From positions 17,844,873-17,908,872 of the forward strand of contig CM060850.1 in assembly GCA_030737835.1 (NCBI GenBank): a DNA stretch of 64,000 bases. The letters are read 5' to 3'. The stretch is from Acorus gramineus (Eukaryota; Streptophyta; Magnoliopsida; Acorales; Acoraceae). How positions within the stretch are numbered: the first letter of the stretch is position 1; the number at the start of each line of letters is the position of its first letter. The notes beneath the pieces were generated by a model. That model made no database searches. It was not told the DNA's origin and saw only the letters and a program-made list of their open reading frames with translations. The translations under genes were made by a program, and so were the position numbers. Positions 22,865 to 34,690 of this stretch are shown here, piece after piece.

Positions 22865-25789
22865 TGTTATATATGTGTCACTTTTTGGCTTGCTGGTAAC
22901 CATTGGAGCATTTTGGCAGTTTTTGAGTTTTTTCGTTTTTCGATCGGAACCGCTAAAATTTTGAACTGTTAGTTACCGTCCTGAGCTAGAGGACTCCGAT
23001 TGAAAATCTAACTGCATATTATGTGTCCTGGTGCCATTTTAAGCCACTCATGAAAATTTCATCGAATTCCGATAATGTTTCTGAAATTTCGCAGTTCCGC
23101 GGCGTATCCGGGTTTTTAAGTGACTTGCTATATAAGTGAGATCTAATTTTTGTTTGCCACTATTCATCATCCCTACCAAAAGCTTTCTCTCTCTCCCCTC
23201 TCTCCTTTTCTTCCATTTGAGCCCCTTAGAGCCCTCAAACCCAAAAACCTAAAGCATAGAAAGTGTAGATCGGGTCCCGATCTACACCCGGTGCTTTCAA
23301 ATCCCGATTTCGGCCAACCTAGCCCTCCCATCCGCCCTCTCTTCTCCTCAGATCCGAGCCAAATCGGAGGTAGGGGTAGGTCTTGGTGGTAGAGACCGTT
23401 GGGGAAGCGTTTCGGTGCGCGGAGAGCAACCGGACATCCCTTCCTCCCCCTTGGTAAGCTCTTTTTCCTCTTCTTTTTGGCTTAGATGTATGTTAGGAAG
23501 GGGCTTTTGTGTTTGGGAGGTGGTCGGCGGCTGTGGGAGGCTGTCGGAGGTGGTTGGGGGCGGTCGGAGGCCGTTGGATGGGTGGTGGAGGTGCTCGGGC
23601 ATGGGGGTTGCTGTTTCGGGCAGCAGGCAGCACAGGCAGCACCAGCAGCAGCACAGGCAGCGCAGCAGGCTGGACGCGCGCAGGCGTGCGCGCGTGCGTG
23701 CGCGCGGGCGTGCGCACGGGCTTGCGCTCGGGGGGAGCTGGAGGCCAGCAGGGCGCACGTGCTGGGCGCTGGGCGCGAGTGTGCTGGGCGCAGGCGTGGG
23801 CGTGTTGGGGGGGGTGCTGGTCGAGGGGCGTCGTGCAGGGTGCGCGCGGGGTGCGCGCAGGGCGCGGCGAGGCAGCGGTGGTGCGCGCGGGGCGCGGCGA
23901 GGCAGCAGTGGTGCGCACGGGGTGCGCGAGGGGCGAGGCGCTGCGCGCGGGGTGTGCGGGGTGCTCGCGGGCCAGCGCAAGGCGTGCGGGGTGTGCGCGG
24001 GGGCTGCGCTGGGGCGCAGAGGGCGCGTGGTGCACCCGGGAGGCTCGGCGGCGTGTCCAGGCGGCGGGCAGGGGCCCGGCGGTGCGCTGGGTGCGCGGGC
24101 TGAGGCGCGGCGGTGCACCCGGGTGGTCGGGTGGCCGTGCGGGTGGCTGCCGGGGGTGCGGGTGGTTACCGGGGTGCTCGGGCTAGCGTGCGTGCGGGTC
24201 GTATGCACGTTTGGCCGAGTGTTGGGTGTTTGTTGTGTATTTTGAGTATTTTGTGGATTTTTACTCACCAGTTGATACCCTGTCTTGCAGATCTCGATGG
24301 ACGGTCGCGCGTCGACCCGACTTCCGGTGAGTGGGACAACCCAACCCAGTTTGGGAGGCGCTACATGCACTTGGGCGTGTACCGTCCTCCCCTGGGGCAC
24401 ATAGTTAGTATTAACTGTTGTATTGTAATACATGTAAGCATGATGTGTGTGTAGAATGCATGCCACCCTAGACTTGTATGTTAGGGACTTGCACCCTTAG
24501 GATATGTGCATGAGCCGTGCATCCTGTCACCCCGTTATCATGCTAGGAAAGCCCTGACCTATGCATGCGTCCTATTAGTTTGATTTATTTATTTAAATGC
24601 AAACTGTGATATTGATTAGCATGCTTTGGGGAATATAAGGGGGCCTTGCGAGGTTAACATTGAGACCCGGGTTAGGGTACTCCGTGTTCCTTGTTTGGTT
24701 GGCGGGATGTCCTACATCGGGACCTCAGGTTGCCCTCCCAAGGTCTCTTTTCCTCATTTTTATCTTATTTATTTCCCCGCATCTTGGTTATGCGCGCTGG
24801 AGGAATTCTGAAAGAATTCAAGACATTAGAGTTGTAGAGATGTGCTGTCAGCGGATCCGAGTGGATCATATGCGATGGATAGGCTGTTCTGTTCCCTTCG
24901 TTGGATCCGTGTAGAGACTACCTCAGCGTTAGAAAGGTTGTCCCGTGCAGGGGCTCCCATCAGTAGGCACCTCCTGATTTGGTAGAAGGACTGTGCTGAA
25001 TGTGGGGGTGGCCAAACGACCTACGGAGTGGGGAGAGACTATCGGTGGACCAAGGGTGACCAACAGCCTAGTCAGTCCCAAGAGCCTATGTCACCTATTG
25101 AGGGGTGAGGGTGAGGGTATGGTGGGCCGGCGATGCGACGACCCACAGGATTGTGTATGGATGATTATCAGCCCATTAAGTCCCAATACCCTTTGTCACC
25201 TATTGAGGGGTGAGGGTGAGGGTGAGGGTGTGGTGGTTCGGCGATGTAGCGAACCACCGGTCTTGTGATTCATTATGCCACTTTGGGGCTCTTTGCTATA
25301 AATTGTGGTTAATATAACTTGTATACATGGGTTGTGCTATTCACTGTGAGCGTGTGGCTCACCCCTCGCATAAAAATCTTTTTCAGTGATCACTGAGGAG
25401 GACTTGAAGGAGGAGCTTCCCGAGCGACTACACCAGTAGCGGAGTAGCGCCACGTCCCTCGAGTTTTGAGGCCATCAGCATCCTTCTCTTTGTTGTATGT
25501 ATATATTTCTGTGCTTGGGCACCTAGTTTGGTTTATGTATGGATTGTATTTGTGTGTATATGGACATGTTGGCTCTCACAGGACATATGATTATGTATCA
25601 AGTCTGTAGTATGTTTTGATTACAGATTCAGTCTTTTTAGCTTCCGCATTTGGTGTATATATTATGTCAGCCCTGCTTTTATCTGTGTTGTCATTTTAGC
25701 TGTTGTGTGAGTATGTTATTGAACTCCTGTTTACTGATATCATATATACACTTGCCGCGTCCCGGGGACGGCCGCCCTGGGGCGTGACA
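22865..25789 (+). mobile_element. Solo LTR (about 2.9 kb), probably Gypsy-type, with a GC-rich core
   Basis: Begins tgttatatatgtgtcac and ends ggggcgtgaca, so it has the TG...CA ends of an LTR. TAGAG flanks both sides (22860-22864 and 25790-25794), a perfect 5-bp target duplication. No pol sequence lies inside, so one LTR is left. Parts seen: an AT-rich start; a CT-rich stretch near 23170-23460; a GC-rich block (about 23600-24200) of gcgcg/ggtgcg repeats; a moderately GC-rich region; two similar blocks of caccta ttgaggggtgagggtgag (25090-25260); and an AT-rich end. A second copy is at 31182-34299. It is inserted in the RNase H region of the Copia element. Gypsy placement is inferred from LTR length and ends. 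Confidence 0.8.
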
Positions 25790-26803
25790 TAGAGATCTAC
25801 AAAGCAAATATTGGTGGCTACCTCATCTAACCATGCAGAACTATTAGCATTACATGAAGCTAGTAGAGAATGTATTTGGCTGAGATCCTTGATTCAACAT
25901 ATCCAAAGCACCTATGGATTGTCATCTATAACAAACATTCATACAACTATATATGAAGACAATAGTGCATGCATAGCTAAAATCCAAGGAGGTTACATCA
26001 AGGGAGATAGAACTAAGCACATCTCACCGAAATTCTTCTACACCCATGAACTCCAAAAGAATCATGAAATGAAGTCAAACAGATCCGCTCTAGTGATAAT
26101 CTTGCATATCTCTTCACTAAAGCTCTGCCAAAATCAACCTTCCAGAAGATGGTACGTGAAGTTGGCATGTGTCGACTTAATCATCAGACAATCTGAGACT
26201 TACCTAAATCAGGGGGAGTAACTAATAAAGAGGACTATATTTAACTATGGACATCTTTTGCATATTGTACTCTTTTTTCTTCGTCTAGGTTTTGTCCCAC
26301 TGGATTTTCCTAGCAAGGTTTTAATGAGGCAGTATTAAATGCGTCCAACATTACTAAGATCAAGTAATTGAACTCTTTTTCCTTCGCTTTGGTTTTTTCC
26401 CAATGGGTTTTTCCAAGCAATGTTTTAACAAGACAATTATCTTAGTATAATAGTTGATGGTCATCCAATGAGGAGTGTTATAAAATGTTATAAATGTGGA
26501 TGACCACTATGAATATTCTCTTTAATTATTTTGTAACCACCCATCCTTATGTTAAGGGATTGATAACATCAAATCCCCTTAAAGATCTCTCTTAATATTG
26601 TGTTTATTGCCCATAAATAGAGACATGCATTGTATTCTAGAAAGATAGGAGAAATACAAATAATATCCATTACTTCTCTCTCTCCTCTTTTTCTTTTGGT
26701 TGATCTTCTCTTCTTGTTGGTATGTAATCTTATTCTTTTACTTAGATTTATAACATACCCCTTATTTTTACATTTTTAGGCAGTTCCGTATCATTATTAT
26801 ACT

Positions 26804-27168
26804 CAATGTTATAAAAAGCGCTAAGAGCTAATCAGACGGTTGAGGAGGAACTAGGGATTAATATGCTAGTCTAGAATTAATCAAGAATTAATCAATCACT
26901 TTTTATAATATATATATATATATATATAATGATTTTAGACTACAAAATAATAACAAAATAACATCAAAATAAAATTAATAATGTAAGCATAATATGGATA
27001 ACGTAAAAAATTAATTAAGAGATATATAATATATAAGGTGACTTAATAACTTATTAGTCAACTGAAGATTAATTGAAAAAGCGGCTAGACACTAAGCATT
27101 GCTGGCGGGGACCACCTAGGCTTAGGCGGGGGATTAATCGGGCCGTAGACGGGATTTTTATAACATTG
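26804..27168. mobile_element. hAT-like MITE (365 bp)
   Basis: The ends caatgttataaaaagcgct and cgggatttttataacattg are inverted over at least 14 bp. The 8-bp flanks attatact (26796-26803) and attatgct (27169-27176) differ at one base, as expected of an aged hAT duplication. It includes a short (TA)n run at 26909-26930. No coding sequence. It lies 48 bp to the right of the Copia 3' LTR. Confidence 0.7.
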
Positions 27169-27176
27169 ATTATGCT

Positions 27177-29621
27177 TTATTAACAATCATTCTCCTATTA
27201 CACTGAAAAATGAATATAAGTGAAGATAGCACCAGAGATCGAATGTTAAAAAAAAAAAAAAATAGAATCGATCAGCGCTGACCATTTTTTTTTCACACCA
27301 AAGACATCTTTTATATACAGGGCAGGAATCTAGATTCCACTGTTTGGTTCATTAATGGATTTCTATAAAGAGTCATTTTTCAGTGTTTGATTTACATATA
27401 AAAAATGATAGAGAAATTTGATTTAAATGTTTAAAATATCTTTACTGTTGTCTTATGCATATACGTGCAAAGTTTATATCTTGACTCATATTACAATTAT
27501 TAAAAAATGAGCAATTAACTTATAACTATTAACAAATGTAAATAAATAAAACAATCGATTATATAATTAAAATACATAATAAGATTAATCTTCCTAAATA
27601 AGTTGAATATTATGAATTCTCCTAAAAATTTCAAATGATGGAATATTAATAACTTAAAATAAAACATCTTTTCTAAAGTTTAGAAGACTAAGTAATAAAA
27701 ATATATAAAAATTAATATTTACTACAGGCCAAATTAATCACGTTGTTCACTAATTAAAATTTGTTTACTAACAATCCGCATCATATGCAAGAATCCCCTC
27801 ACCATTTCACCACGTTATTCTTTAGGAAACATTAATAACATTTCAAACATAACATGACTCCTTACAAATGACTCATGCCGCCACCATTTTTGTTGATGAG
27901 TGAACCCTCCATCTTGGTCAAAGCCTCAGCCACCATTGAAATTAGGTTCTTCGTGAGTGCCACTTGCGGGTTCCCCATACTGCCTTGCCTATATAAGGAA
28001 TATCTCTCCACCGTACCATTTAAAAAATCAACTCATCCTATAAAATCCTAACACCACCTGAAACATATTTGTAAAAGCTTGTCTAGTTGCTCAACTTTGA
28101 ATATAACTATATAAGCTTGAATCTTGTAGTGAAATCAAATTGTCAATTTTCTTGCATTCTCTTGGAGTTGTTCATTCTTCTTTTACTTTTTCATTGAGTC
28201 ATAGACTAGTGTGACTTTGGTTGCACTATTCGAGAGTCTCGTGCCTCTCTACACTCTTGATTATAAATTCTCTTGTTAATTATTGAGTTACGAGGCCAAA
28301 CGTCTATTTTTGAGATTTGAAATATATTGATGTGATTTATTAGCGTATTTATACTGATAAATACAATTCTAACACATGACAATACGTGGTCAAAGTACAT
28401 TTTCATGTATTCAAAGAGTAAAGACAAGTTTGGTAACTCTAACCCAGAAAGAGAATTCTTCCTTCCCAGGAATCCAGTTCTGTTTGGATTCCGTGGAAGA
28501 AAAAATTTGATATGAAATGTCCAGAGAGGATACTATTGTTTTCAAGTATTCTTTTGAACATTCAACCAAGGATATCTCACTAACATATGAAGACATATCT
28601 TGTGAAGAGCACGCTTGCTTCTTATGTGACCTCGTGGCATTTGAAGATGATGGTGCAGTACTAGAGGGTGTGGGATTTTGGGTAGAATTGGGAGTGCCAC
28701 AATCATAAACCATCTTTTCAAGAATAAAATCTTTGACTTGTTCGTCTAACCCAACTACCCAATGTCAATCCCTCCCTCCGCCGTCACAGCTATCGTCTCG
28801 GCCATCACTTGGGCCTCCGTATCTGCCACTGAAAATTATTCCACCCCATTGACCTGTCCTTGGCAAAAATTTCATACCAAACCGATCAAATGAGATGAAA
28901 TTTAATAGACATATCTTATTTGAATTCAAAGTGTTTGAAATCAAACGAAGCCTTAATATACCAATCAACTATTTTGAATCAAATAAAATCTAGGGTCTCA
29001 GTTAAATCTTAATCATCCTTAAAAAATGTATAAAATAGAGTGGAAAATAGAGAGAGAAGAGATCAAATCATACCTGGTTTCAATAGAATTTTCGTGAAGA
29101 ACAAAAGGAAGATGAAATTGTGATAGAGAAAGAGAGAAAGGACAATGCTTTATTAAGATATTAATTTGTTAGGGGTATAATGGTTAAAATAATTACATAA
29201 TCCACTGGATTTTCATAATCCCACCAAATTTGTGGAATTCAGATCACACCCTATTTTCCTTTCACGTGGATTTTGAATCCTATGGAGCCCACATTTTCTT
29301 TCAAGATAACCACCAACCAAACAGAGGATTTTAACACTTTCTTAATAATCTCATGATCGAATCAAAATCCACCCTAAAATAACACTACCCAAATGGGGCC
29401 TTAGAAATTAATATCAGATATTTTTTAGGTAATTAATTAGGGGTCCTGGTTATTTTTTAGGTCTCTTAATTTTTAACCTCATCAAAAAGCTCTCAAATTC
29501 ACTTTATGAGATAGAATCTACGCATTTCACCGCTCCACCGGAAATTCCCTCTGCCCCTACCGTACTCCAGCTTGGTAGTTTCCACCGCTTGTCCAGGGTT
29601 GAGCCCTGGGATTTGACAGTG

Positions 29622-29622
<1 letters not shown>
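27177..29622. other. Intergenic AT-rich region, no recognised gene
   Basis: Contains an A-run at 27248-27262 and AT-rich sequence. Frames near 28411-28713 (minus) and 28765-28968 (minus) are open for 65-100 residues but match no family I know. The stretch ending aatggggccttaga near 29400 looks like one terminus of a further TIR element whose partner I could not find. Confidence 0.35.

Positions 29623-29663
<41 letters not shown>
29623..29663. repeat. (TA)n microsatellite at the left edge of a TIR element
   Basis: About 20 TA units directly abutting the left end of the large TIR element. A similar (TA)n run of about 18 units abuts its right end at 36607. Confidence 0.95.
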
Positions 29664-29665
<2 letters not shown>

Positions 29666-30029
29666 AGGAATGATGGGGGTGCGGCCGTGCACCCCATCAT
29701 GCGGATTCAAATATCAGCCGTCTGATTGCTAATCTAGCGATCAGACGGTTGAGCATGGTTTAGAAAAAAAAACAAAGACAAACCGGAACAACCAGTTCCC
29801 TCACCCACCAAAAGTCTTCCCCTCTCTCTCCTCTTTCACTTCCTCTTCGACTTTTTTTTTTTTTTTGGAGCCCAACATTCACAGCCGGAGCCCCTTGTTT
29901 CAATTTTTTTTTCTTTCACTTCTTCTCCCTTTGGTTCTTTGTTTTACTCCTAAAAATCAAACATCTCCTCTCCTTTCGTAAATCAGATCCGAACTACTCC
30001 ACCAAGGTATGTTTTGTTTTTTATTTTTA

Positions 30030-30190
30030 CAAATTAGGGTTAGGGTTCTCTATTGTTATAAATTAGGGTTAGGTTCTCCATTGTTACAAATTAGGGTTAG
30101 GATTCTCTGTGTTACAAATTAGGGTTAGGATTCTCTGTGTTACAAATTAGGGTCCTATGTATTACAAATGACGGTTCTTTATGTTACAAA
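30030..30190 (+). repeat. Tandem 28-32-bp units containing ttagggttagg
   Basis: Five to six imperfect copies of gttacaaattagggttagg(a)ttctctgt lie near the inner end of the left terminal inverted repeat. Fewer copies are in the right arm (about 36150-36245, inverted). The hexamer resembles plant telomere sequence by chance composition, but the unit is much longer than a telomere repeat. Confidence 0.75.
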
Positions 30191-31181
30191 TCCAATGACT
30201 TTGAATTCGGTAGTCGATCTGTAGTGTTGAAAGAAGTCCTAATTCGGCGCTACAGTCGCTTTTTTTTTTTTTGCGGGTTGGAGTTTTGGAGTTGGATTGG
30301 GCAAATGTGTGCAGGTATTGCTAATCATGATCTGTTTTGTTTTCTTTTTTGTGATTTGAGTATGAAATTTTGATTGATTAATAGTGAAAATCAAACTAAG
30401 CTGTAATGCAAACTTTTTTCTTTGTTGTTCCAATTGGTCCTCTATTTTCAATCATGCTTGGAGTCCAATGTGTTCATGTTTCTGAATCTGTGGTTTTTAT
30501 GGATTGATTTTTTTTTGTTTTATATAGCTTCCAATTGATATCTTTTTATTGTATAATGTACAATTTTGAAAGAATGCAAATTCATCTCAAAATTAGGTTA
30601 GTGCTGTTATGATTTTAGAATTCTTGGTGTTAAATTTGTAATATGGGATGCCTGGTTTCAATGCTCCATCCGAATATGCACTTTTATGGCTTTAAAGAAG
30701 ATTATCAATATATATTATTTATTGTGGAAGCTCATATTTTGTTGAATCACTTTAACTATAGAAAGAGAGTATGAATGATTTTTGAGCTCGAATTATGCAT
30801 AACTTATAATATCTTACTTCGATAAGTCTGAGCAGATTAAATATAGGCAGCGGATTTGCTGATGATGTATGAAAATTCATGAAGTTAGATGAGTGAACAT
30901 TTGAGTTTGCATTCTTCCAGGCTTACTTGAGTGCAGTTGTATAGTATCCTGTTCTTTTTGTATTCTATTTGTCACATTTGTATGTGATCAATGCATAGCC
31001 GATCGATGTTAACATTTAGGTGGCCCGGCATCTATTCTGTTCGCACTTCTTTCATTGAAAGGCATGGAGCAGTTTTTTATATAATCATTTTTACACCATT
31101 TTTTCATCAAAACCAGCTCAACATTAAAATTATAAAATATCTCTCTTTTATTCTTGTTTCCAGCTTTTGGGTTGAGGTCAT

Positions 31182-34100
31182 TTTTTATATATGTGTCACT
31201 TTTTTGGCCTGCTGGTAACCATTGGAGCATTTTAACAGTTTTTGAAAATTTTTCGTTTTTCGATCGGAACCGCAAAATTTTAGACTGTTAGCTATCGTCC
31301 TGAGCTAGAGGAATCCGATTGAAAATCTAACTGCATATTATGTGTCCTGGTGCCATTTTAAGCCACTCATGAAAATTTCATCGAATTCCGGTAACGTTTC
31401 CAAAATTTCGCAGTTCCGGGGCATATCCGGGTTTTGACCGAGCGAGAAGTCATTGGGAGAGTTGACTCGGTCAAAGTGGGCCCATGACTTGGTCAACCCT
31501 TTTTGTTTTTTTGTGTGGTTGGGTTGACCTAAGTCAAATCCCACTTAAAGCCTTAATCCTCACTTAAACTTGATTAGCCCTAATTTTAAGTGAGTTGACT
31601 ATTTAAAGAAAGCTAAAAAAATGGTTGCCACTATTCATCATCTTCCTCTTTTGCTTTCTCTCTCCCCCTCTCTCTTTTTCAAGCTTTTGAGCCCCTTGGA
31701 GTGCCCAAAGCTTAAAACCTAAATCATAGAAAGTGTAGATCCGGTCCCGATCTACACCCCGGTGCTTTCAAATCCGGATTCCGGCGTGTCTAGCCCTTTC
31801 TTCCGCCCTCTCTTCTCCTCAGATCGGAGCCATTTCGGAGGTGGGAATAGGTCTTGGTGGTAGAGACCTTTGGGGAAGCATTTTGGTGCGCGGAGAGCAA
31901 CCGGACATCCCTTCCTCCCCTTGGTAAGCTCTTTTTCCCCTTCTTTTTGGCTTAGATGCTTGTTAGGAGGGGGGTTTTGAGGTTGGGTGGTGGTCGGCGG
32001 CTGTGGGTGGCTGTCGGAGGTGGTTGGGGGCGGTCGGAGGCCATGGGTGGCCGGTGGTTGGTGGTGGAGGTGCTCGGACAGGGTGGGTTGCTGTCTCGGG
32101 CAGGGCAGCAGCACAGGCGCAGCAGCTGGCAGGGCGCGCGCGTGCGTGCGCGCGGGCGTGCGCTCGGGTGGAGCTGGAGGCCAGCAGGGCGCGCGTGCTG
32201 GGCGTGCGGGCGCTGGGCGTGCGGGCGCTGGGCGTACTGGGCGTGCTGGGTGCTGGTCGAGTGGGCATGCGCTGGGCGTGCTGGGGGTGCTGGCCGAGTA
32301 GACGCTGCGTGCAGGGTGTCGTGCGGGGTGCGCGCGGAGCGCTGCGCAGGGGCGCAGGCACGCTGTGCGCGCGCGGCTAGTCGGTGGAGTGTTGGGCGAG
32401 CCGGTGGTGCACGCGGGGTGCGCGCGGAGCGCGCGGGGTGCGCGCGGGGTGAGGCACTGGGCGCGCGGGGCGTGCGGTGTGCTCGCGAGCCAGCGCGGGG
32501 CGTGCGGGTGCGCGCGGGCTGCTGCGATGGGGCGCAATGGGCGCGCGGTGCACCCGGGTGGCTCGACGGCGTGTCCAGGCAGCGGGCAGGGGCCCGGCGG
32601 TGCGCCTGGGTGCGCGGGCTGAGGCGCGGCGGTGCATCAGGGTGCAGGTGGTTGCCGGGGGTGCGGGAGTGAGTCGGGGTGCTCGGGCTAGCGTGCGTAC
32701 GGGCCGTATGCACGTTTGCCCGAGTGTTGGGTGTTTATTTGTATGTTTTTGTGTATTTTGTGGTATTTGTGGATTATACTCACCAAGTTGATACCCTGTC
32801 TTGCAGATCTTGACGGACGGTCGCGCGACGACCCGACTTCCGGTGAGTGGGACAACCCAACCCAGTTTGGGAGGCGCTACATGCACTTGGGCGTGTACCG
32901 TCCTCCCCTGGGGCACATAGTTAATATTAACTGTTTTATTGTAATCCATGCTAGCATGATTTATGTGTAGAATGCATGCCACCCTAGACTTGTATGTTAG
33001 GGACTTGCACCCTTAGGATATGTGCATGAGCCGTGCATCCTGTCACCTCGTTATCATGTTAGGAAAGCCCCGACCTATGCATGCGTCCTATTAGTTTGAT
33101 TTATTTAATTAAATGCAAGCTTGTGATATTGTTAGCATGCCTTGGGGAATATAAGGGGGCCTTGCGAGGTAAACATTGAGACCCGGGCTAGGGTACTTCG
33201 TGTTCCTTGTTTGGTTGGCGGGATGTCCTACATCGGGACCTCAGGTTGCCCTCCCAAGGTCTCTTTTCCTCATTATTATTATCTTATGTATTCCCCGCAT
33301 CTTGGTTATGCGCGCTGGAGGAATTCTGAAGAATTCAAGACATTAGAGTTGTAGAGATGTGCTGTCAGCGGATCCGAGTGGATCATATGCAATGATAGGC
33401 TGTTCTGTTCCCTTCGTTGGATCCGTGTAGAGACTATCTCGGCGTTAGAAAGGTCGTCCCGTGCAGGGGCTCCCATCAGTAGGCACCTCCTGATTTGGTA
33501 GACGGACTGTGATGAATGTGGGAGTGGTCAAACGACCTACGGAGTGGGGAGAGACTATCGGTGGACCAAGGGTGACCAACAGCCTAGTCAGTCCTAAAAG
33601 CCTATGTCACCTGTTGAGGGTGAGGGTGAGGGTGTGGTGGGCCGGTGATGTGGCGACCCACTGGATTGTGTAAGGATGATTATCAGCCTATTAAGTCCCA
33701 ACATCCTTTGTCACCTATTGAGGGGTGAGGGTGAGGGTGAGGGTATGGTGGTTCGGCGATGTAACGAACCCCCGAATTTGTGTTGTTTATGCCACTTTGA
33801 GGCTATTGACTTGATAAATGTGGTTAATATAAACTGTATGCATGGGTTGTGCTATTCACTAAGCATGTGGCTCACCCCTCGCATAATTATTTTCTCCAGT
33901 GATTACCGAGGCGGACTTGAAGGAGGAGCTTCCCGAGCGACTACACCAGTAGCGGAGTAGCGCCACGTCCCTCGAGTTTTGAGGCCATCAGCATCCTTCT
34001 CTTTCATTGTATGTATATATTTCTGTGCTTGGGCACCTAGTATGGATTGTATGTGGATGTATTGTGGATATATTGGATCTCACAGGACGTATGATTATAT

Positions 34101-34299
34101 ATCGAGTCTGTAAAGTGTTGTTGATTTACAGATCCAGTCTTTTGCTTCCGCTTTCTGTGTATACATCATGTCAGCCCTTTTGTTGTCTGTGTTGTCTTTT
34201 TAGCTGTTGTTTATGGTATATTATTGATATCCTGTATTGACTGCTGATATCATGTATACCCTTGCCGCGTCCCGGGGACGGCCGCCCTGGGGCGTGACA
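31182..34299 (+). mobile_element. Second solo LTR of the same family (about 3.1 kb)
   Basis: Aligns along its whole length with 22865-25789, including the GC-rich core (about 32100-32650), the two gagggtgagggtgag blocks and the identical end gccgccctggggcgtgaca. GTCAT flanks both sides (31177-31181 and 34300-34304), a perfect 5-bp duplication. The left end is slightly altered (tttttttatatatgtgtcac). It is about 190 bp longer than the first copy, partly from an extra segment near 31430-31620 that the first copy lacks. It is inserted within the large TIR element. Confidence 0.8.
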
Positions 34300-34552
34300 G
34301 TCATGGAGAGTGTACTTGTTTACTAAGAATTTTTTTTTTGTTTCAGCACTGTATTATGTAACTTGAGTCCTAGCTCAACAGTTGATCTAGATCCTTCACA
34401 TTTTAAATGTAGTAGGAGAAGAACATTTCTCCTCCATGCTCCTGGATTTTTATCTTTTTATTCATTCAATTCGCATGTGCATTTGTTTTTGCATTGACGT
34501 GAATCATGCTTATTCTAACTTCTACTTGAAGCAAACTCTGTAAGTTGAGCAG

Positions 34553-34690
34553 ATGGATCAGATGCAACAACAGATGGAGCAGTAGGGTCAGGAGCAAGTT
34601 CAACAATAAGTGGAGCAAATGCGAGAGTTCATTTGTCAATTTATACAGTCATCCTCTTGTTTTCTGGATTATCGCGAGATCATTAGATGA
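34553..34690 (+). pseudogene. Gln-rich coiled-coil tail, probable transposase C-terminal relic
   Basis: A 45-codon frame reads MDQMQQQMEQ, a TAG stop, GQEQVQQ, a TAA stop, then VEQMREFICQFIQSSSCFLDYREIIR and a final TGA. Repeated QQQMEQM-type heptads followed by a short conserved-looking end resemble the C-terminus of plant transposase-like proteins of the Ptta/En-Spm type. That is a loose recollection. With two internal stops it is not functional. It lies inside the large TIR element, just right of the nested solo LTR. Confidence 0.4.

Larger units (their letters stand above)
15448..26755 (+). mobile_element. Old Copia-superfamily LTR retrotransposon, broken and with nested insertions
   Basis: The 5' LTR starts at 15448 (TGATATAAAATG...) and ends near 16720. 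The 3' LTR is 26476-26755 (TGTTATAAAATG...TTATAACA). They share the start, a ttaatattgtgtttattg...tataaata core and the CT-rich end. Between them, Copia pol parts lie in order on the plus strand: a protease/integrase-start region at 18751-19090 (HIETSN, FKDIRMNGYH), reverse transcriptase from about 21235 to 22100 (FEMIDLGKIKYYLALQI), its continuation at 22640-22860 (YTRPDITFSVNLLARYS), and RNase H at 25795-26220 (NHAELLALHEASRE). Two related blocks at 26245-26450 precede the 3' LTR. The element is clearly broken in many places and interrupted at least four times. Visible divergence between the LTRs and the layered insertions argue for an old copy. No matching 5-bp target duplication was seen. 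Confidence 0.85.

Noticed and set aside
23348-24466. Long overlapping open frames on both strands (up to 372 residues) in the GC-rich block
   Set aside because: Low-complexity Ala/Pro/Arg or Gly/Ala/Arg translations open in several frames at once are what a gcgcg-rich repeat gives. The block is the core of a solo LTR.
28411-28713. 100-residue minus-strand frame as a gene
   Set aside because: Ser/Thr-rich start, no domain, no splice context, and an overlapping plus-strand frame of similar length. Not supported.
30030-30190. Interstitial telomere repeat
   Set aside because: The ttagggttagg pieces are short parts of a unit of about 30 bp, and plant telomeres are (TTTAGGG)n. The pattern belongs to the transposon arm.
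31752-32982. Matching long open frames in the second GC-rich block
   Set aside because: Same cause as the first copy: compositional frames inside the second solo LTR, not conserved as protein between the copies.
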